From NCBI RefSeq assembly GCF_038443385.1, contig NZ_CP151726.1, positions 4,712,001-4,776,000 of the forward strand: a stretch of 64,000 bases of DNA, read 5' to 3'. A program made the translations under genes and the position numbers. Positions within the stretch are counted from its first letter, which is position 1. Each line of letters starts with the position of its first letter. Source of the stretch: Stieleria varia. GTDB taxonomy: Bacteria > Planctomycetota > Planctomycetia > Pirellulales > Pirellulaceae. Under the pieces are notes generated by a model, which had not been told where the DNA came from, searched no databases, and worked only from the letters and a program-made list of their open reading frames with translations. This document shows positions 1 through 9,200 of this stretch, in pieces.

Positions 1-78
1 TTGCCCGCATGCTGGCTTGGGCTGCTGGTCGCAGTTGGATTGTCGATCCGAACGGTTGCGAAATTGGTCGGTGGTTGA
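1..78 (+). CDS. C-terminal end of a truncated upstream protein
   Basis: Frame 1 is open from the first base to a TGA at 76-78 and gives 25 residues. They begin LPACWLGLLVAVGLS, a hydrophobic stretch that could be a final transmembrane helix, and end RTVAKLVGG. The start lies outside the window, so no function can be given. The short length makes a chance open frame possible. The repeat array begins about 30 bp downstream, which fits the habit of repeats in this window of sitting just after stop codons. Confidence 0.3.
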   Translation: MPACWLGLLVAVGLSIRTVAKLVGG

Positions 79-104
79 TGACGGCTGGATACGCCGTTAC
101 CCAC

Positions 105-605
105 TTGGAAAGCGATTGTCGCTCAGCTCTCCGAGCTGTTAGCGTGTTTGGAGCGGAAAACGCGTTGACTAAACCGAACTCCGCTGCCAAACCTTGCTCC
201 ACAGCATACGTTCAACGTGGTACTCGCTGTCGACTTGGAAAGTCGAGCGACAATAGCGGCCAAACGTTGCTCCACAGCATACGTTCAACGTGGCGCCCGC
301 TATCGACTTGGAAAGTCGAGCGATTGTCGCTCAGCTCTCCGAGCTGTTAGCGTGTTTGGAGCGGAAAACGCGTTGCCTAAACCGAACTCCGCTGCCAAAC
401 CTTGCTCCACGGCATACGTTCAACGTGGCGCCCGCTATCGACTTGTAAAGTCGAGCGATTGTCGCTCAGCTCTCCGAGCTGTTAGCGTGTTTGGAGCGGA
501 AAACGCGTTGCCTAAACCGAACTCCGCTGCCAAACCTTGCTCCACGGCATACGTTCAACGTGGTGCCCGCTATCGACTTGGAAAGTCGAGCGACAATAGC
601 GGCCT
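105..605. repeat. Degenerate tandem array of palindromic repeats
   Basis: Non-coding array made of two modules. The longer one (about 135 bp, starts near 319 and 454, and a related start near 111) contains the palindrome CTCAGCTCTCCGAGCTG and the words GCCAAACCTTGCTCCAC and CATACGTTCAACGTGG. A shorter one of about 73 bp lacks the palindrome. Each module ends in TCGACTTGGAAAGTCGAGCG, the arm also found at the ends of the family B elements elsewhere in the window (18811, 43013, 49495, 55688). It lies directly downstream of the 3' end of the minus-strand DUF4340 gene. Overlapping open frames here simply translate the repeat. Confidence 0.85.
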
Positions 606-625
606 GCCCCGAAAGGCAAACCGCA

Positions 626-2842
626 TCAGTTCCCGAAACCGCCTGGAGGTTGGAATCCGCCGGGGTTGCCGAAGTTGATGCCGGGACCACCGGGAGGCGG
701 GGCGGGCGTGTCGCTTTCGAACAAGTCTTCCTGACGAATCAGCAGCTTGCTGTAGGTTTCCTCGGGGATGACGTAGTACCAGTCGGCGAATCGCTCGTTC
801 AAACTGCGGGAGCGACGTTGAGCATTTGCCAATCGTTCCTTGCGAGCATCAATCTTGCGTTCGTTCGACTTGGTGATTTGTTCTTGGACCGCAGCCAAAC
901 GCTCCTTCTTTTCTTCCTCTGTTTCCTGCTTAGCCGGAGCAGGCTTGTCGGCGTCGTCCCCAGCCGTCTCTGGGCTGGAATCACCTGGGCTGGAATCCGC
1001 AGGCTTTGCAGCCTCGGAGTCAGGTTTGCTTTCCGCCGCTGCTTCCGTTTTCGTTTCAGCCGTATCATCTGCAGTGGGTTTCTCGGCGTCCGTTTCAGCA
1101 GCGGGCTCTTGCTCAGTGGGCGCATCGGCGTCCTGGTCCTGACCTTCGCCGACCGTCGTTGACTCACCAGAACCACTTGCTTCGACTTCGCCTTCCTGGG
1201 GCTCGGTTGGAGCATCCGTTGTCTCGGCTGGCTCAGGGGTACCTTCTGCAGCTTCTTTGTCCGCGTCGTCGGGCTTTTCAGTCGAGTCGGCTTCATCCGC
1301 TGGTTCGGATTTCGAATCGGCAGAATCGCTTTCGCCGGACTCAGCGGGAGTGTCCTTCATTTCTTCTTTGTTCTCGGTCTCACTGTTTTCCGTCGCCGCA
1401 GGCTCGGGCCGATCCGATTCAGGAGTCTCTGATTCGGTCGCCGGTTTTTCTTCTTCGGTGGGTTTGGTCATCGGCGGGTTCAGCTCAGGTGGCAGCTGAT
1501 CTGGAGCGGGCGCGGCTGCTTCTGCCGCCTTGTCCATTGCATCGAGATCCTCCAACGTTTCTGGCACGACCTCCAATGCCGGTGGCGGGAACATTTCTTC
1601 GTCGACGACGGTGGAGACCATCAGATAGCGATTCACGCCCGCGGAAGACTTCGGTTTGTCTTCTTCGGCCTCGGCGGAATCCTCTTCCGACTCGTCTTCT
1701 TTCTCGCCAAGTCCGGAGATGCTACCGAATCGCAAGATGTATTTCACGCCATCTTTCGTGGTCGTGGTCAGTTCGCCGTTGGCCGACAGCAACTCAAATT
1801 CACCATCCGCTCCCATGCGCACGGGATAGAATCCACGTTCGATCAGTTGCGAGCTTGCTTCACGGTCATTTGCAAAGTCCGCATCGGCTCGCAAGTTGGC
1901 ACTGATGCCCTCGGGCTTGCGTTGCACATTGACGAATTTCAAGTCATCCAGTGCGGTCTTAATCCCGTCCAGCTTTGTTTTGTTCAGCTTCTTGGACTCA
2001 TCGACTTCGACAACAGTCCCGGGTGCATTGGGTTTTGTGGGGTCAAATTCTTTCAGTTCATCCAGCTTCCACTCTGTGCCTTCCATCTCCAGCGTGGCTT
2101 CGTAGTTCTTTTCTGTGTTGATCACCAGTCGCGGTTGCAAACCTGATTGATCCAGTTGCAGCTCGGTGGTGTAGTCTTTGAGCTGAACTTTCTGCACATC
2201 AATGCTGCTCAACTGCAGCAAGTCTTCTTCGATCCAATCTTCGAATTTCGTCGTCAGCGGGCTGTCGTCCAGGGCAACGCTGTACACTGGGTCTTGTCCA
2301 GGAATCCGAACGTAGACCTGACCTGCTTGACCCTCGACGGGCTTGCCGATGATCAGCGATCCGAGTTCTTTGCCGTCTTGATCGTTGAACGAAACCAGTC
2401 GACCGACTCCCTCGTCGCCGATGGTCAATTGCTCTTCGTTCGGCTCGATAACACCGAATCCCGCATGGTCTTCGGCGAAGGCGGTCGGCGAGTCGAGCAC
2501 TTTCAGGTCCACCAACGCATTCGCTGCGTTTCGCATCTGTTCCACCGCGTCGGCTGGGTAACCGCCTCGGGACGGGATGGTCCAGACGCCGGTTTCCTTG
2601 TCACGTAGGACCTCGAACTTGGACAGGGTGCCTTGTTCGTCGTCAAAGGTGACGATTTTCATGTTGGCTGCGGCTAGCGGATCTGAAAAGCTTGGCAACA
2701 GCACGCTGCCGGGCGCAATGCCGCTGCCTTCAGTTTCCGGATCGTTGGTCGCCGTCGGCCATGCGATGATGGCAGCAAGCACCGCTGTGACGGCTGCAGC
2801 ACCCCAGAAAATACCAGTCTTTTGTGTTTCGTTTTTGCTCAT
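626..2842 (-). CDS. DUF4340-domain protein of the GldA/GldG-type ABC system, with long acidic C-terminal region
   Basis: A 738-aa protein with one N-terminal membrane helix (residues 12-30) and a large presumably periplasmic part. Residues about 35-370 resemble DUF4340, a beta-rich domain usually encoded beside GldG-like permeases. From about residue 375 to 640 the chain is low-complexity and very rich in Glu, Asp, Ala, Pro and Ser, so probably disordered. It ends in a Lys/Arg-rich segment and a Pro/Gly tail (PPGGPGINFGNPGG). The start ATG is 8 bp after the stop of the upstream permease gene, so the three genes 6657 to 626 form one operon. The family role is unknown; by context it is an accessory of an ABC-2 exporter. 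The acidic extension is the odd part. Confidence 0.8.
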   Translation of the reverse strand: MSKNETQKTGIFWGAAAVTAVLAAIIAWPTATNDPETEGSGIAPGSVLLPSFSDPLAAANMKIVTFDDEQGTLSKFEVLRDKETGVWTIPSRGGYPADAVEQMRNAANALVDLKVLDSPTAFAEDHAGFGVIEPNEEQLTIGDEGVGRLVSFNDQDGKELGSLIIGKPVEGQAGQVYVRIPGQDPVYSVALDDSPLTTKFEDWIEEDLLQLSSIDVQKVQLKDYTTELQLDQSGLQPRLVINTEKNYEATLEMEGTEWKLDELKEFDPTKPNAPGTVVEVDESKKLNKTKLDGIKTALDDLKFVNVQRKPEGISANLRADADFANDREASSQLIERGFYPVRMGADGEFELLSANGELTTTTKDGVKYILRFGSISGLGEKEDESEEDSAEAEEDKPKSSAGVNRYLMVSTVVDEEMFPPPALEVVPETLEDLDAMDKAAEAAAPAPDQLPPELNPPMTKPTEEEKPATESETPESDRPEPAATENSETENKEEMKDTPAESGESDSADSKSEPADEADSTEKPDDADKEAAEGTPEPAETTDAPTEPQEGEVEASGSGESTTVGEGQDQDADAPTEQEPAAETDAEKPTADDTAETKTEAAAESKPDSEAAKPADSSPGDSSPETAGDDADKPAPAKQETEEEKKERLAAVQEQITKSNERKIDARKERLANAQRRSRSLNERFADWYYVIPEETYSKLLIRQEDLFESDTPAPPPGGPGINFGNPGGFQPPGGFGN

Positions 2843-2850
2843 GGTATCGC

Positions 2851-5787
2851 CTATTTCAATCGGCTCTTGCTGATGTTTTCTCGTTCACGCAATCGTCGTG
2901 CTGCGAAGACAACCACGCCGACGATGAGCGGCGGGATGCAGGGCAACGCGACCGCGTAGCCTTTGACTTTGTTCTGAATCGACGTGACCTTCTGGTCCGC
3001 CTCTCTGCGAATGTCGGCAATGTTCTTTTCTTGCTCGCGTTTGGCTTTCACATTGCTGATATCTTGTTTGGTCTGCAGACGTTCGGAGATCGTTTGGAAT
3101 TCGATCTGCTTGGCTTCCAAGACCCGTTGTGGAATCTTTCCATCGCGGCTTTTCTCTTGCATATCTTTGAGTTCTTCCTTCAGAGACTGCAGTGCCTTCT
3201 CGCGTGCTTCGTCGGCCTCGCGGACCTTTTCGTCATAGGTCTTTTGGAACTGTTCCGTTTGCTCACGCACACCCTTGTTCGCATCTTCTTTGACCAAATC
3301 GATCATCCGCAGGCTTGCGAAAATGGGCTCATGCTTTCGGACTTCGATGAAGTCGGTTTCTTGGGTGAGCCAGTCGATCAAGTTCAAAACGAAGGTAACG
3401 TTCTGGAACTGAAAGCGGAGGTCGGGTGCGGAGTTCGGGTCGGCCCGGATCTGCAAGAACACCTCCAACATCAAATCGGTATCGGCAACATAGGCCACCT
3501 TCAATGCCGGCGCGTCGCTCGACGTTTCCCCGTCGGCTTCTGCTGGCTTGTCGGCTGATTTCGTTTCATCCTCGATCGTCATAGCGACCGTGCAGGAAGG
3601 TTTGAGCGTCTTGATATTGCGAGCGATCTCGTTCTGCCGACCCGTCCTGAGCAGTTGATTGATCTTGCTGAACTCGATCGTTCCCGTGTCGCCACGGGTT
3701 CGCAGCAACGGAGTGTGCTTGAGCGTCGGCTTGTCGACGGGGTAAATCGATCCGGCATACAGAGTCAGCACCTGACGCAGTCCGTTGGTGATTTCGCTAT
3801 CGGGGTTCAACGACGCGATCACACTTTCGGGTCCGCCTGCTTCGGGCGTCGTCAGTCGAGAACCGCCAGGGGAGTTTTCATCAATGAACAGCCACAGCGG
3901 GTCGGTGTTCTGATCGAGGTTGGGGTAAGGATTGAAAATCTGCCAAACGAGATCGGATGCAAAACTCTCTGGCTGAGGCTGGCCGTCGCTGCGGAGCTGC
4001 AACAAATCCCACATCTCGACGATGTTGCCTTTGGGTTGAGGCTGGCCACCCATGCCGAACATACCGCCGCCGGCTTGCTTGGGCTCGCTCGTTGGCGTGA
4101 TGTCTTGTCGTCCCAACGGGAACGGATCCTCGAACACAGCGGTGGGCACGCCCGCTTTCATCGCATCGAGCAGCCGTTGAAACTGGGCCGGCTGCAGCGA
4201 TGAAGGCTGGACGGCGATTAGAGCGTCGTATTGGCCGACCGAGATCGGTGACTCCAAATCGACTTCGTCGACCGTGTACTGTTTGCTCCACTCATCCATC
4301 AGTGGGTGGCGATCGATGCGGGCCATCGACATGCCTTGCATGCTGACGCCGCCGTTCATGTTGGCATCGGTCTTCACCACGCCGATTCGCTTTCGGCTGC
4401 CGCTGGCGACCGTGTTGATGGAGCGTACGAGTTCGTATTCGACGGGGATCCCGTACTCAAAGATCGGAACAACGACTTTTTGGAGTCCCGCTCGGAAAGC
4501 GGCACCCATGATCAAGCGTTTTTGCTGCACAGTTCCTTGTTCACGAACCATCCGCGTGACGGGCTCGATTCCGAATCGTTCTTCGGCCAAAGCGGCTTCT
4601 TCGCTGAACAGGTCGATGTTGTCGTACAAGTTGACTTCGATGGTCCGCCCGTTTGCTGCCGCCGTGGACTTGAATTCCTTGAGCAAGTTGATCAGTTCGT
4701 AACGCGTCCGAGCGTACATTTCGGGGATTTCGTTGCTGATGTAAGCATCGATTTTGATAGGACGATCCGAATCCAGCTCGCGGATCAATTTCAAGGTAGC
4801 CGGTGCCAACGAGCTGACTTGGCCGTCCGTCATGTCGCGTCGAGCGACGTCCTTGGATCGAAACATCACGACGGCGGAGATCGTGATCACGATCAACGCG
4901 ACGATCCGAGCCAGGTAGTGGTAGGCCATCGTGTTCCCGTCTTTGCCGCCCGTCCAGTGACGGCGACCGATCAGCACCATGCAGAAATACAATGCGACGG
5001 CCGTGACGAAAATGAAGTAGATCACGGAGGAGGAGCTGATCACGCCTCGCCCGAAATCGTCAAACGGTCTGGCGATGCCACTGTTCTTGATCAATTCACC
5101 CCATTTCAATCCCATCAGCTCTGATCGTCCGAGGACCGTTTCGGCCAAGGAAGCAAACGCCAGGGGTGCGTTGAACAAGGCCCCCAGGATGAAACCGACG
5201 GTCAGGTTTCCGGTCAGGAACGACGCGACCATGCCGATCGCGATCATGGTCGCACCGACGAACCAGTACCCCAGGTAAGTCGAAAAGATCAGCCCGGTGT
5301 CCAATCCGCCTTCGGTCAGAATCGCCAGGGTCACCGACGTACTGAGTTGGCTGAACAGCAGCGACGCGGTGAAAATCGCGGCCGCTGCCATGTACTTGCC
5401 GATCACGATGTCAAAGTCGTCCGCGGGCAAGGTCAGCAGCAACTCGTCTGTTCCTTGGCGACGCTCCTCCGCCCAAATGCTCATCGTGATCGCCGGGATG
5501 AACACCAGCATGATCCACGGGTACCAGTAATTGAGCTGATCTAGAGTGGCGAGATTTTGGTTAAAGAAATCGTGGGGCCAGAACGCTGCGGTCGATGTCA
5601 GGAAGACAAAGATGCAGAGGAACACATAGCCGGTCGGGTTGCTGAAATAGCCGACGAAGTTCCGTTTCATGACGGCGAACGCGGCACGCTTCGTTCCGGC
5701 AACCAAGCCAAAGATCGCCAGGAGCACACAGACGAAAATCACGTCGTAGAGTAGCAGTGTCAGCAGGGCTGATAGAACAGGGATCAT
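2851..5787 (-). CDS. ABC-2 permease fused to GldG-like auxiliary domain
   Basis: A 978-aa inner-membrane protein. The first ~290 residues contain several hydrophobic helices typical of an ABC-2 permease (GldF-like), including segments such as YVFLCIFVFLTSTAAF. The middle (about 320-750) matches the GldG/ABC_transp_aux layout, a soluble extracytoplasmic domain with 'TLKLIRELDSDRPIKIDAYI' near its start. Residues about 830-940 are Lys/Glu-rich and predicted coiled coil, followed by a final membrane helix (YAVALPCIPPLIVGVVVFAA) and a basic tail. In Bacteroidetes GldF and GldG are separate gliding-motility genes; here they are one polypeptide, as is common in planctomycetes. Substrate unknown. 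It lies between the ATPase and DUF4340 genes. Confidence 0.85.
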   Translation of the reverse strand: MIPVLSALLTLLLYDVIFVCVLLAIFGLVAGTKRAAFAVMKRNFVGYFSNPTGYVFLCIFVFLTSTAAFWPHDFFNQNLATLDQLNYWYPWIMLVFIPAITMSIWAEERRQGTDELLLTLPADDFDIVIGKYMAAAAIFTASLLFSQLSTSVTLAILTEGGLDTGLIFSTYLGYWFVGATMIAIGMVASFLTGNLTVGFILGALFNAPLAFASLAETVLGRSELMGLKWGELIKNSGIARPFDDFGRGVISSSSVIYFIFVTAVALYFCMVLIGRRHWTGGKDGNTMAYHYLARIVALIVITISAVVMFRSKDVARRDMTDGQVSSLAPATLKLIRELDSDRPIKIDAYISNEIPEMYARTRYELINLLKEFKSTAAANGRTIEVNLYDNIDLFSEEAALAEERFGIEPVTRMVREQGTVQQKRLIMGAAFRAGLQKVVVPIFEYGIPVEYELVRSINTVASGSRKRIGVVKTDANMNGGVSMQGMSMARIDRHPLMDEWSKQYTVDEVDLESPISVGQYDALIAVQPSSLQPAQFQRLLDAMKAGVPTAVFEDPFPLGRQDITPTSEPKQAGGGMFGMGGQPQPKGNIVEMWDLLQLRSDGQPQPESFASDLVWQIFNPYPNLDQNTDPLWLFIDENSPGGSRLTTPEAGGPESVIASLNPDSEITNGLRQVLTLYAGSIYPVDKPTLKHTPLLRTRGDTGTIEFSKINQLLRTGRQNEIARNIKTLKPSCTVAMTIEDETKSADKPAEADGETSSDAPALKVAYVADTDLMLEVFLQIRADPNSAPDLRFQFQNVTFVLNLIDWLTQETDFIEVRKHEPIFASLRMIDLVKEDANKGVREQTEQFQKTYDEKVREADEAREKALQSLKEELKDMQEKSRDGKIPQRVLEAKQIEFQTISERLQTKQDISNVKAKREQEKNIADIRREADQKVTSIQNKVKGYAVALPCIPPLIVGVVVFAARRLRERENISKSRLK

Positions 5788-5898
5788 TTTGATTTCTTGG
5801 AGATACTGAGACGGAAAAAAGTGTCGCCGCGTTGGGCGGGTCCAAGGAATGGGCGTTTCTCAGGCCGAATGTGGTGAGCCGCGGGGAGCATGCTTTGC

Positions 5899-6657
5899 TC
5901 ACGCATCGGGTTTCGATGCTTCGACACCGGTCAGGCTATGGAACGCTTCGTCCAAGTCACCTTTGCCGATCGTCCGCAATCCATCCACGTCGCCTTCATA
6001 AACCAATCGACCTTCGTTGATTACGACGACGCGATTGGCCATCGCTTCGACTTCTTGCAAGATGTGCGTGCTGAGCAGGATCGTTTTGGTTTCCGCGAGG
6101 CGACGCATGGTACGTCGAACGCCTCGGATTTGGTTGGGATCCAAACCGGCGGTCGGTTCGTCGAGGATCAAGACATCCGGGTCGTGCAGCAGAGCTTGGC
6201 TCATCCCGACCCGCTGTTTGAAACCTTTGGACAGTTTTGCGATCGGTTTGTACATCACCGAGGAGAGGTCGCAGATGTCGACCACGGCATCGATCCGGTC
6301 GCGTTTCTTTGCCCCCGTCAATCCACGGGCTTCGGCAAAGAAATCCAGCATGCCGGTGGGCGTCATCTCCATGTACAGCGGTCCGCTCTCGGGCAAATAT
6401 CCCAAGTGCCGGCTGCCTTCGATGCGGTCGTCCATCATGTTGTAACCCGCGATGCGAGCTTCGCCTTCGCTGGGCGCGATGTAGCCCGTCAGCATCTTCA
6501 TCGTCGTGCTCTTGCCGGCACCGTTTGGCCCCAAGAAAGCGACCAGTTCTCCCTCGCGAACTTTGAAAGACACCTCACGAGCAGCGGCAAAGGGGCCGTA
6601 AAACTTGCTCAGCCCGATCGCTTCGATCATCGGGCGTCGTTCATCTTGCTTCGTCAT
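5899..6657 (-). CDS. ABC transporter ATP-binding protein (GldA-like)
   Basis: About 252 aa, a complete ABC ATPase. Visible motifs: Walker A GPNGAGKST near residue 44, signature LSKGFKQRVGMSQAL, Walker B VLILDEPTAGLDP, and the switch His in LLSTHIL. It should energise the permease-GldG protein encoded about 110 bp downstream on the same strand. I chose the ATG at 6657 over the adjacent in-frame TTG at 6660. The substrate is unknown. GldA-type is by context; on its own it would be called a generic ABC-2 ATPase. Confidence 0.88.
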   Translation of the reverse strand: MTKQDERRPMIEAIGLSKFYGPFAAAREVSFKVREGELVAFLGPNGAGKSTTMKMLTGYIAPSEGEARIAGYNMMDDRIEGSRHLGYLPESGPLYMEMTPTGMLDFFAEARGLTGAKKRDRIDAVVDICDLSSVMYKPIAKLSKGFKQRVGMSQALLHDPDVLILDEPTAGLDPNQIRGVRRTMRRLAETKTILLSTHILQEVEAMANRVVVINEGRLVYEGDVDGLRTIGKGDLDEAFHSLTGVEASKPDA

Positions 6658-6660
6658 CAA

Positions 6661-6968
6661 GGAATCCGTCGTGTGGATGAATAGAGTTCAAGCTACCGCT
6701 ACGCCCAAAGGATCGCGTCGGTTCACGGGGCGAGGAAAAAAATATCATCAAACCAGTGCCTCGTGGTGGTGCCCAGATCTACCCATTCCGCCAGCAGCGA
6801 AACTCGTCAAGACTCTCGGCGGTTCACGTTACAGGCGGTACACGTTGCAGTACGTCCCATACTCTTGACGTGTTTCGCGACCCGTGCTCGGTTCTGACCT
6901 TCGCGCACGCAACCTACACCCGCGGAGAGTCTTGCGGGTCACCAGATCCGACAAACCGTCCGTTCGTG
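6661..6968. other. Intergenic region upstream of the ABC operon
   Basis: About 308 bp between the divergent or unrelated genes at 6657 (minus) and 6969 (minus). I find no convincing gene, hairpin or repeat. It presumably carries the promoter of the ABC operon, but I cannot point to a clear -35/-10 pair. Confidence 0.4.
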
Positions 6969-7151
6969 TTAGGACAGCAGCTCTTCACGAGCGATGATGA
7001 CTTCGGCGCCTGGGGTGAGGCGACGCAGCTTGCGAACGACTTCGGCCTTTTCCATCGTGCCCGCTTTCGCGCGTGCGATCAGCTTGGCAACTTTCTTGCG
7101 ACGGGTACGCAGACGACGGATCTCTCGGACGCGTTCAATTCCGGACGGCAT
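6969..7151 (-). CDS. Small basic planctomycete protein (DUF6800-like)
   Basis: A 60-aa protein, very rich in Arg and Lys in its first half (REIRRLRTRRKKVAKLIARA), followed by a segment with KAEVVRKLRRLTPGAEVI. The ATG is preceded by GGAG at a normal distance (cggagtctgaac-ATG), which supports a real gene. From memory it resembles the small basic family DUF6800 seen in planctomycetes; the function is unknown. The charge suggests RNA or ribosome binding, but that is inference. It stands alone. Confidence 0.7.
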   Translation of the reverse strand: MPSGIERVREIRRLRTRRKKVAKLIARAKAGTMEKAEVVRKLRRLTPGAEVIIAREELLS

Positions 7152-7530
7152 GTTCAGACTCCGATGTGGGAAATTCTATGAGAATAGAAGGGGGTGAATT
7201 GTGTTTTTCGGGCTCGATGACCGTGAGCCAGCGGATTTCGCGGAAGGCATCCCCCCTGGCGAATCGCATATGGTAGCGGAAAGCAGCGATTCGACGAAGT
7301 GGGCTTTTTGCTTTGCTGCGAAGACGTTGACCAATGGTCTACGCAACGAAATGTGTGGGCGAAATGTGTGGACAATGGAAGGCTCTGCGGGTTCAATCGT
7401 TATCCTGTGCGAGTACGATTGATCGAACTTGACAGGTAGCCCCCCATCTATGCGGTGCTGCTCCGTGGTGCTGCTTGATCGAGACCGTGTCGACTTGTTG
7501 AATTTCAGTTGGATAACTAAGGAAAACCAA
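7152..7530. other. Intergenic region with no recognised gene
   Basis: This 379-bp stretch separates the small basic protein (minus) from the caspase/CHAT set (plus). It should hold divergent promoters. An in-frame start exists at 7429 for the downstream gene, but the extra 34 residues (Arg/Cys-rich) precede a good signal peptide, so I treat 7429-7530 as leader. Confidence 0.4.
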
Positions 7531-9198
7531 ATGTGTAAAAGCGCCGTCATGAATCCGCTGCAGCATGTCGTTCTGGCCTGCTTGATCGCGGTAGCGTCCC
7601 TGCCCATCACTGCCAGGGGGGAAGCCCCCGCAACGCCTGCAGAATCTCTTGCAAATCTAGACGGTGCCGGCATTTTGGGGCAACTCAGAAATGGAGGACC
7701 GGATTCGCCAGGAGCGGAGGCCCTGGCAGCGACTGCGCTGTTGCTCGTTGACGACAGCGAGCTTGACTCGTCCGTGGCGGCGCTCGACACGATGCTTGCA
7801 ACCAAATCAGAGGCCTATCGAGAGCTGCGCGACCAAGCACTGGCGCTGAGGAAATCGGACCTTGAGGTCAACCCTGGAGCGGTCACGTTTGACACCTTGT
7901 TGCTGACTAATGAAATGCAACAGTCGATGCTACGGGCAGCCGTGAGCGGTTGGTCGGATGAGGTCGCCGAGACCAAATCGCAAGTCGCCGCTAGCGAGCT
8001 TCCCGCTCCGATCAAGCAGCACCTGACTCGCTATGCCGACCTGTGTGCCAATTTGGCCGATGCATTTGCACAAACAGAACTCGCTGCGGCAACCGGTCGA
8101 GAGGTTGCAATGGGGCTCGCACATGACAGAGAGGTCGACGAAGCGTTCAACATGCTGGGGGACTATCGCAAGGATCCCGACAGCGTCGAACGAGGGCGAG
8201 CAGGTGAGGCGAATGAGTTTACCGTGATGGCGGCCCAAGAGAGCGCGAAAGCCGACATGGTCAATGCGATCACGGCACAATACAAGGCCTACCTGGATGG
8301 AGAGAAGACAAAACTGGAGATGATGAAGACGCTGCAAGAACTGGAGTCCGGAGCGTTGGACTTGAAAGAGAAGCGGGCAACGATCTATTGGACGCTCCGC
8401 AAATTGCGAGAGGAAAACTTGGCCGAAAAGCGGGCTCAGCAAATCGCTCGCAACAAAGAGATCACGACACAGGACAAGGAAGAGACCGCAGCGGATCTTT
8501 CTCCCACTTGGCCCAGTGCCTTCGAGCATCGAGAATTGAAGCCACACGCGGACCAACTTCGTGAGAATCTCATGTCCTACGGCCCCAGCAACAGCGGACA
8601 GCTCTCGGCTTGCTACGCCAAATGCGTCTCCAACATGCGATCGTTGCATCGAGTCCTTGGCTCTGGCATCGATGGCGTCTCTGTCGAACAGTGCGCCGCG
8701 CTCCGTCGCTATTTGCGCAAACTAGATGCTGAGTTGCAGCAGAACTACCGTTCGGACAACTATATCGCCAGTTTGGTCTCCTCGCCGTCGAGCCAAAACA
8801 TTGCGGACTCCGATCTTCAGGAAGAGTTCTTTATCGATGTGAAACCGGCGAAGCTGCGATTCACAGGCGACAACCGCCAAATCGCCAGTTTTGCGATTTA
8901 TCGCTCGCTGTTGTCGGCCATCGTTCGTGCCGGGGCCGCTGGAAACACCGGAGAGCTCTCAACGTTGGCCAAACAAGTCCGAGAATCATCTCTGTTGCTG
9001 CCCGAACACCGTGAAAGCCTCAAGAAGATCGGATCATCGGTCTACAAGAATGCCGGCAAAGCCTCATCAGTGGAAGACCTGGGCGATGTGCTTGCCGTCA
9101 TCTCGGGCGCGTCCGACTCGGCATCGAGTCTCGACTTGCCAGCAGATTATCAAGCAGAAGCCTATGAGATTCTGATCGCGTCCACACTGGGAGACTGA
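7531..9198 (+). CDS. Exported alpha-helical protein of unknown function, first gene of caspase/CHAT set
   Basis: 555 aa from the ATG at 7531, chosen because AAGGAAAA lies just upstream and because it puts a signal peptide first (hydrophobic VVLACLIAVASLP, then Ala-rich cleavage region ITARGEA). The mature part is predicted largely helical and Ala/Leu/Glu-rich, with a charged central part around residues 260-330 that could be coiled coil. I recognise no domain or catalytic motif. The TGA is separated from the ATG of the caspase-like gene by only two bases, so the two are almost certainly co-transcribed and translationally coupled. Its role could be regulator, substrate or scaffold of the peptidases; this is inference from neighbours. 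Confidence 0.8.
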   Translation: MCKSAVMNPLQHVVLACLIAVASLPITARGEAPATPAESLANLDGAGILGQLRNGGPDSPGAEALAATALLLVDDSELDSSVAALDTMLATKSEAYRELRDQALALRKSDLEVNPGAVTFDTLLLTNEMQQSMLRAAVSGWSDEVAETKSQVAASELPAPIKQHLTRYADLCANLADAFAQTELAAATGREVAMGLAHDREVDEAFNMLGDYRKDPDSVERGRAGEANEFTVMAAQESAKADMVNAITAQYKAYLDGEKTKLEMMKTLQELESGALDLKEKRATIYWTLRKLREENLAEKRAQQIARNKEITTQDKEETAADLSPTWPSAFEHRELKPHADQLRENLMSYGPSNSGQLSACYAKCVSNMRSLHRVLGSGIDGVSVEQCAALRRYLRKLDAELQQNYRSDNYIASLVSSPSSQNIADSDLQEEFFIDVKPAKLRFTGDNRQIASFAIYRSLLSAIVRAGAAGNTGELSTLAKQVRESSLLLPEHRESLKKIGSSVYKNAGKASSVEDLGDVLAVISGASDSASSLDLPADYQAEAYEILIASTLGD

Positions 9199-9200
9199 AC

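Noticed and set aside
217-1162. Plus-strand open frames over the repeats and the DUF4340 gene
   Set aside because: They translate repeats or the antisense strand of a strongly supported gene.
5890-6684. Plus-strand 264-codon frame
   Set aside because: Antisense to the ABC ATPase gene, which has intact Walker motifs.
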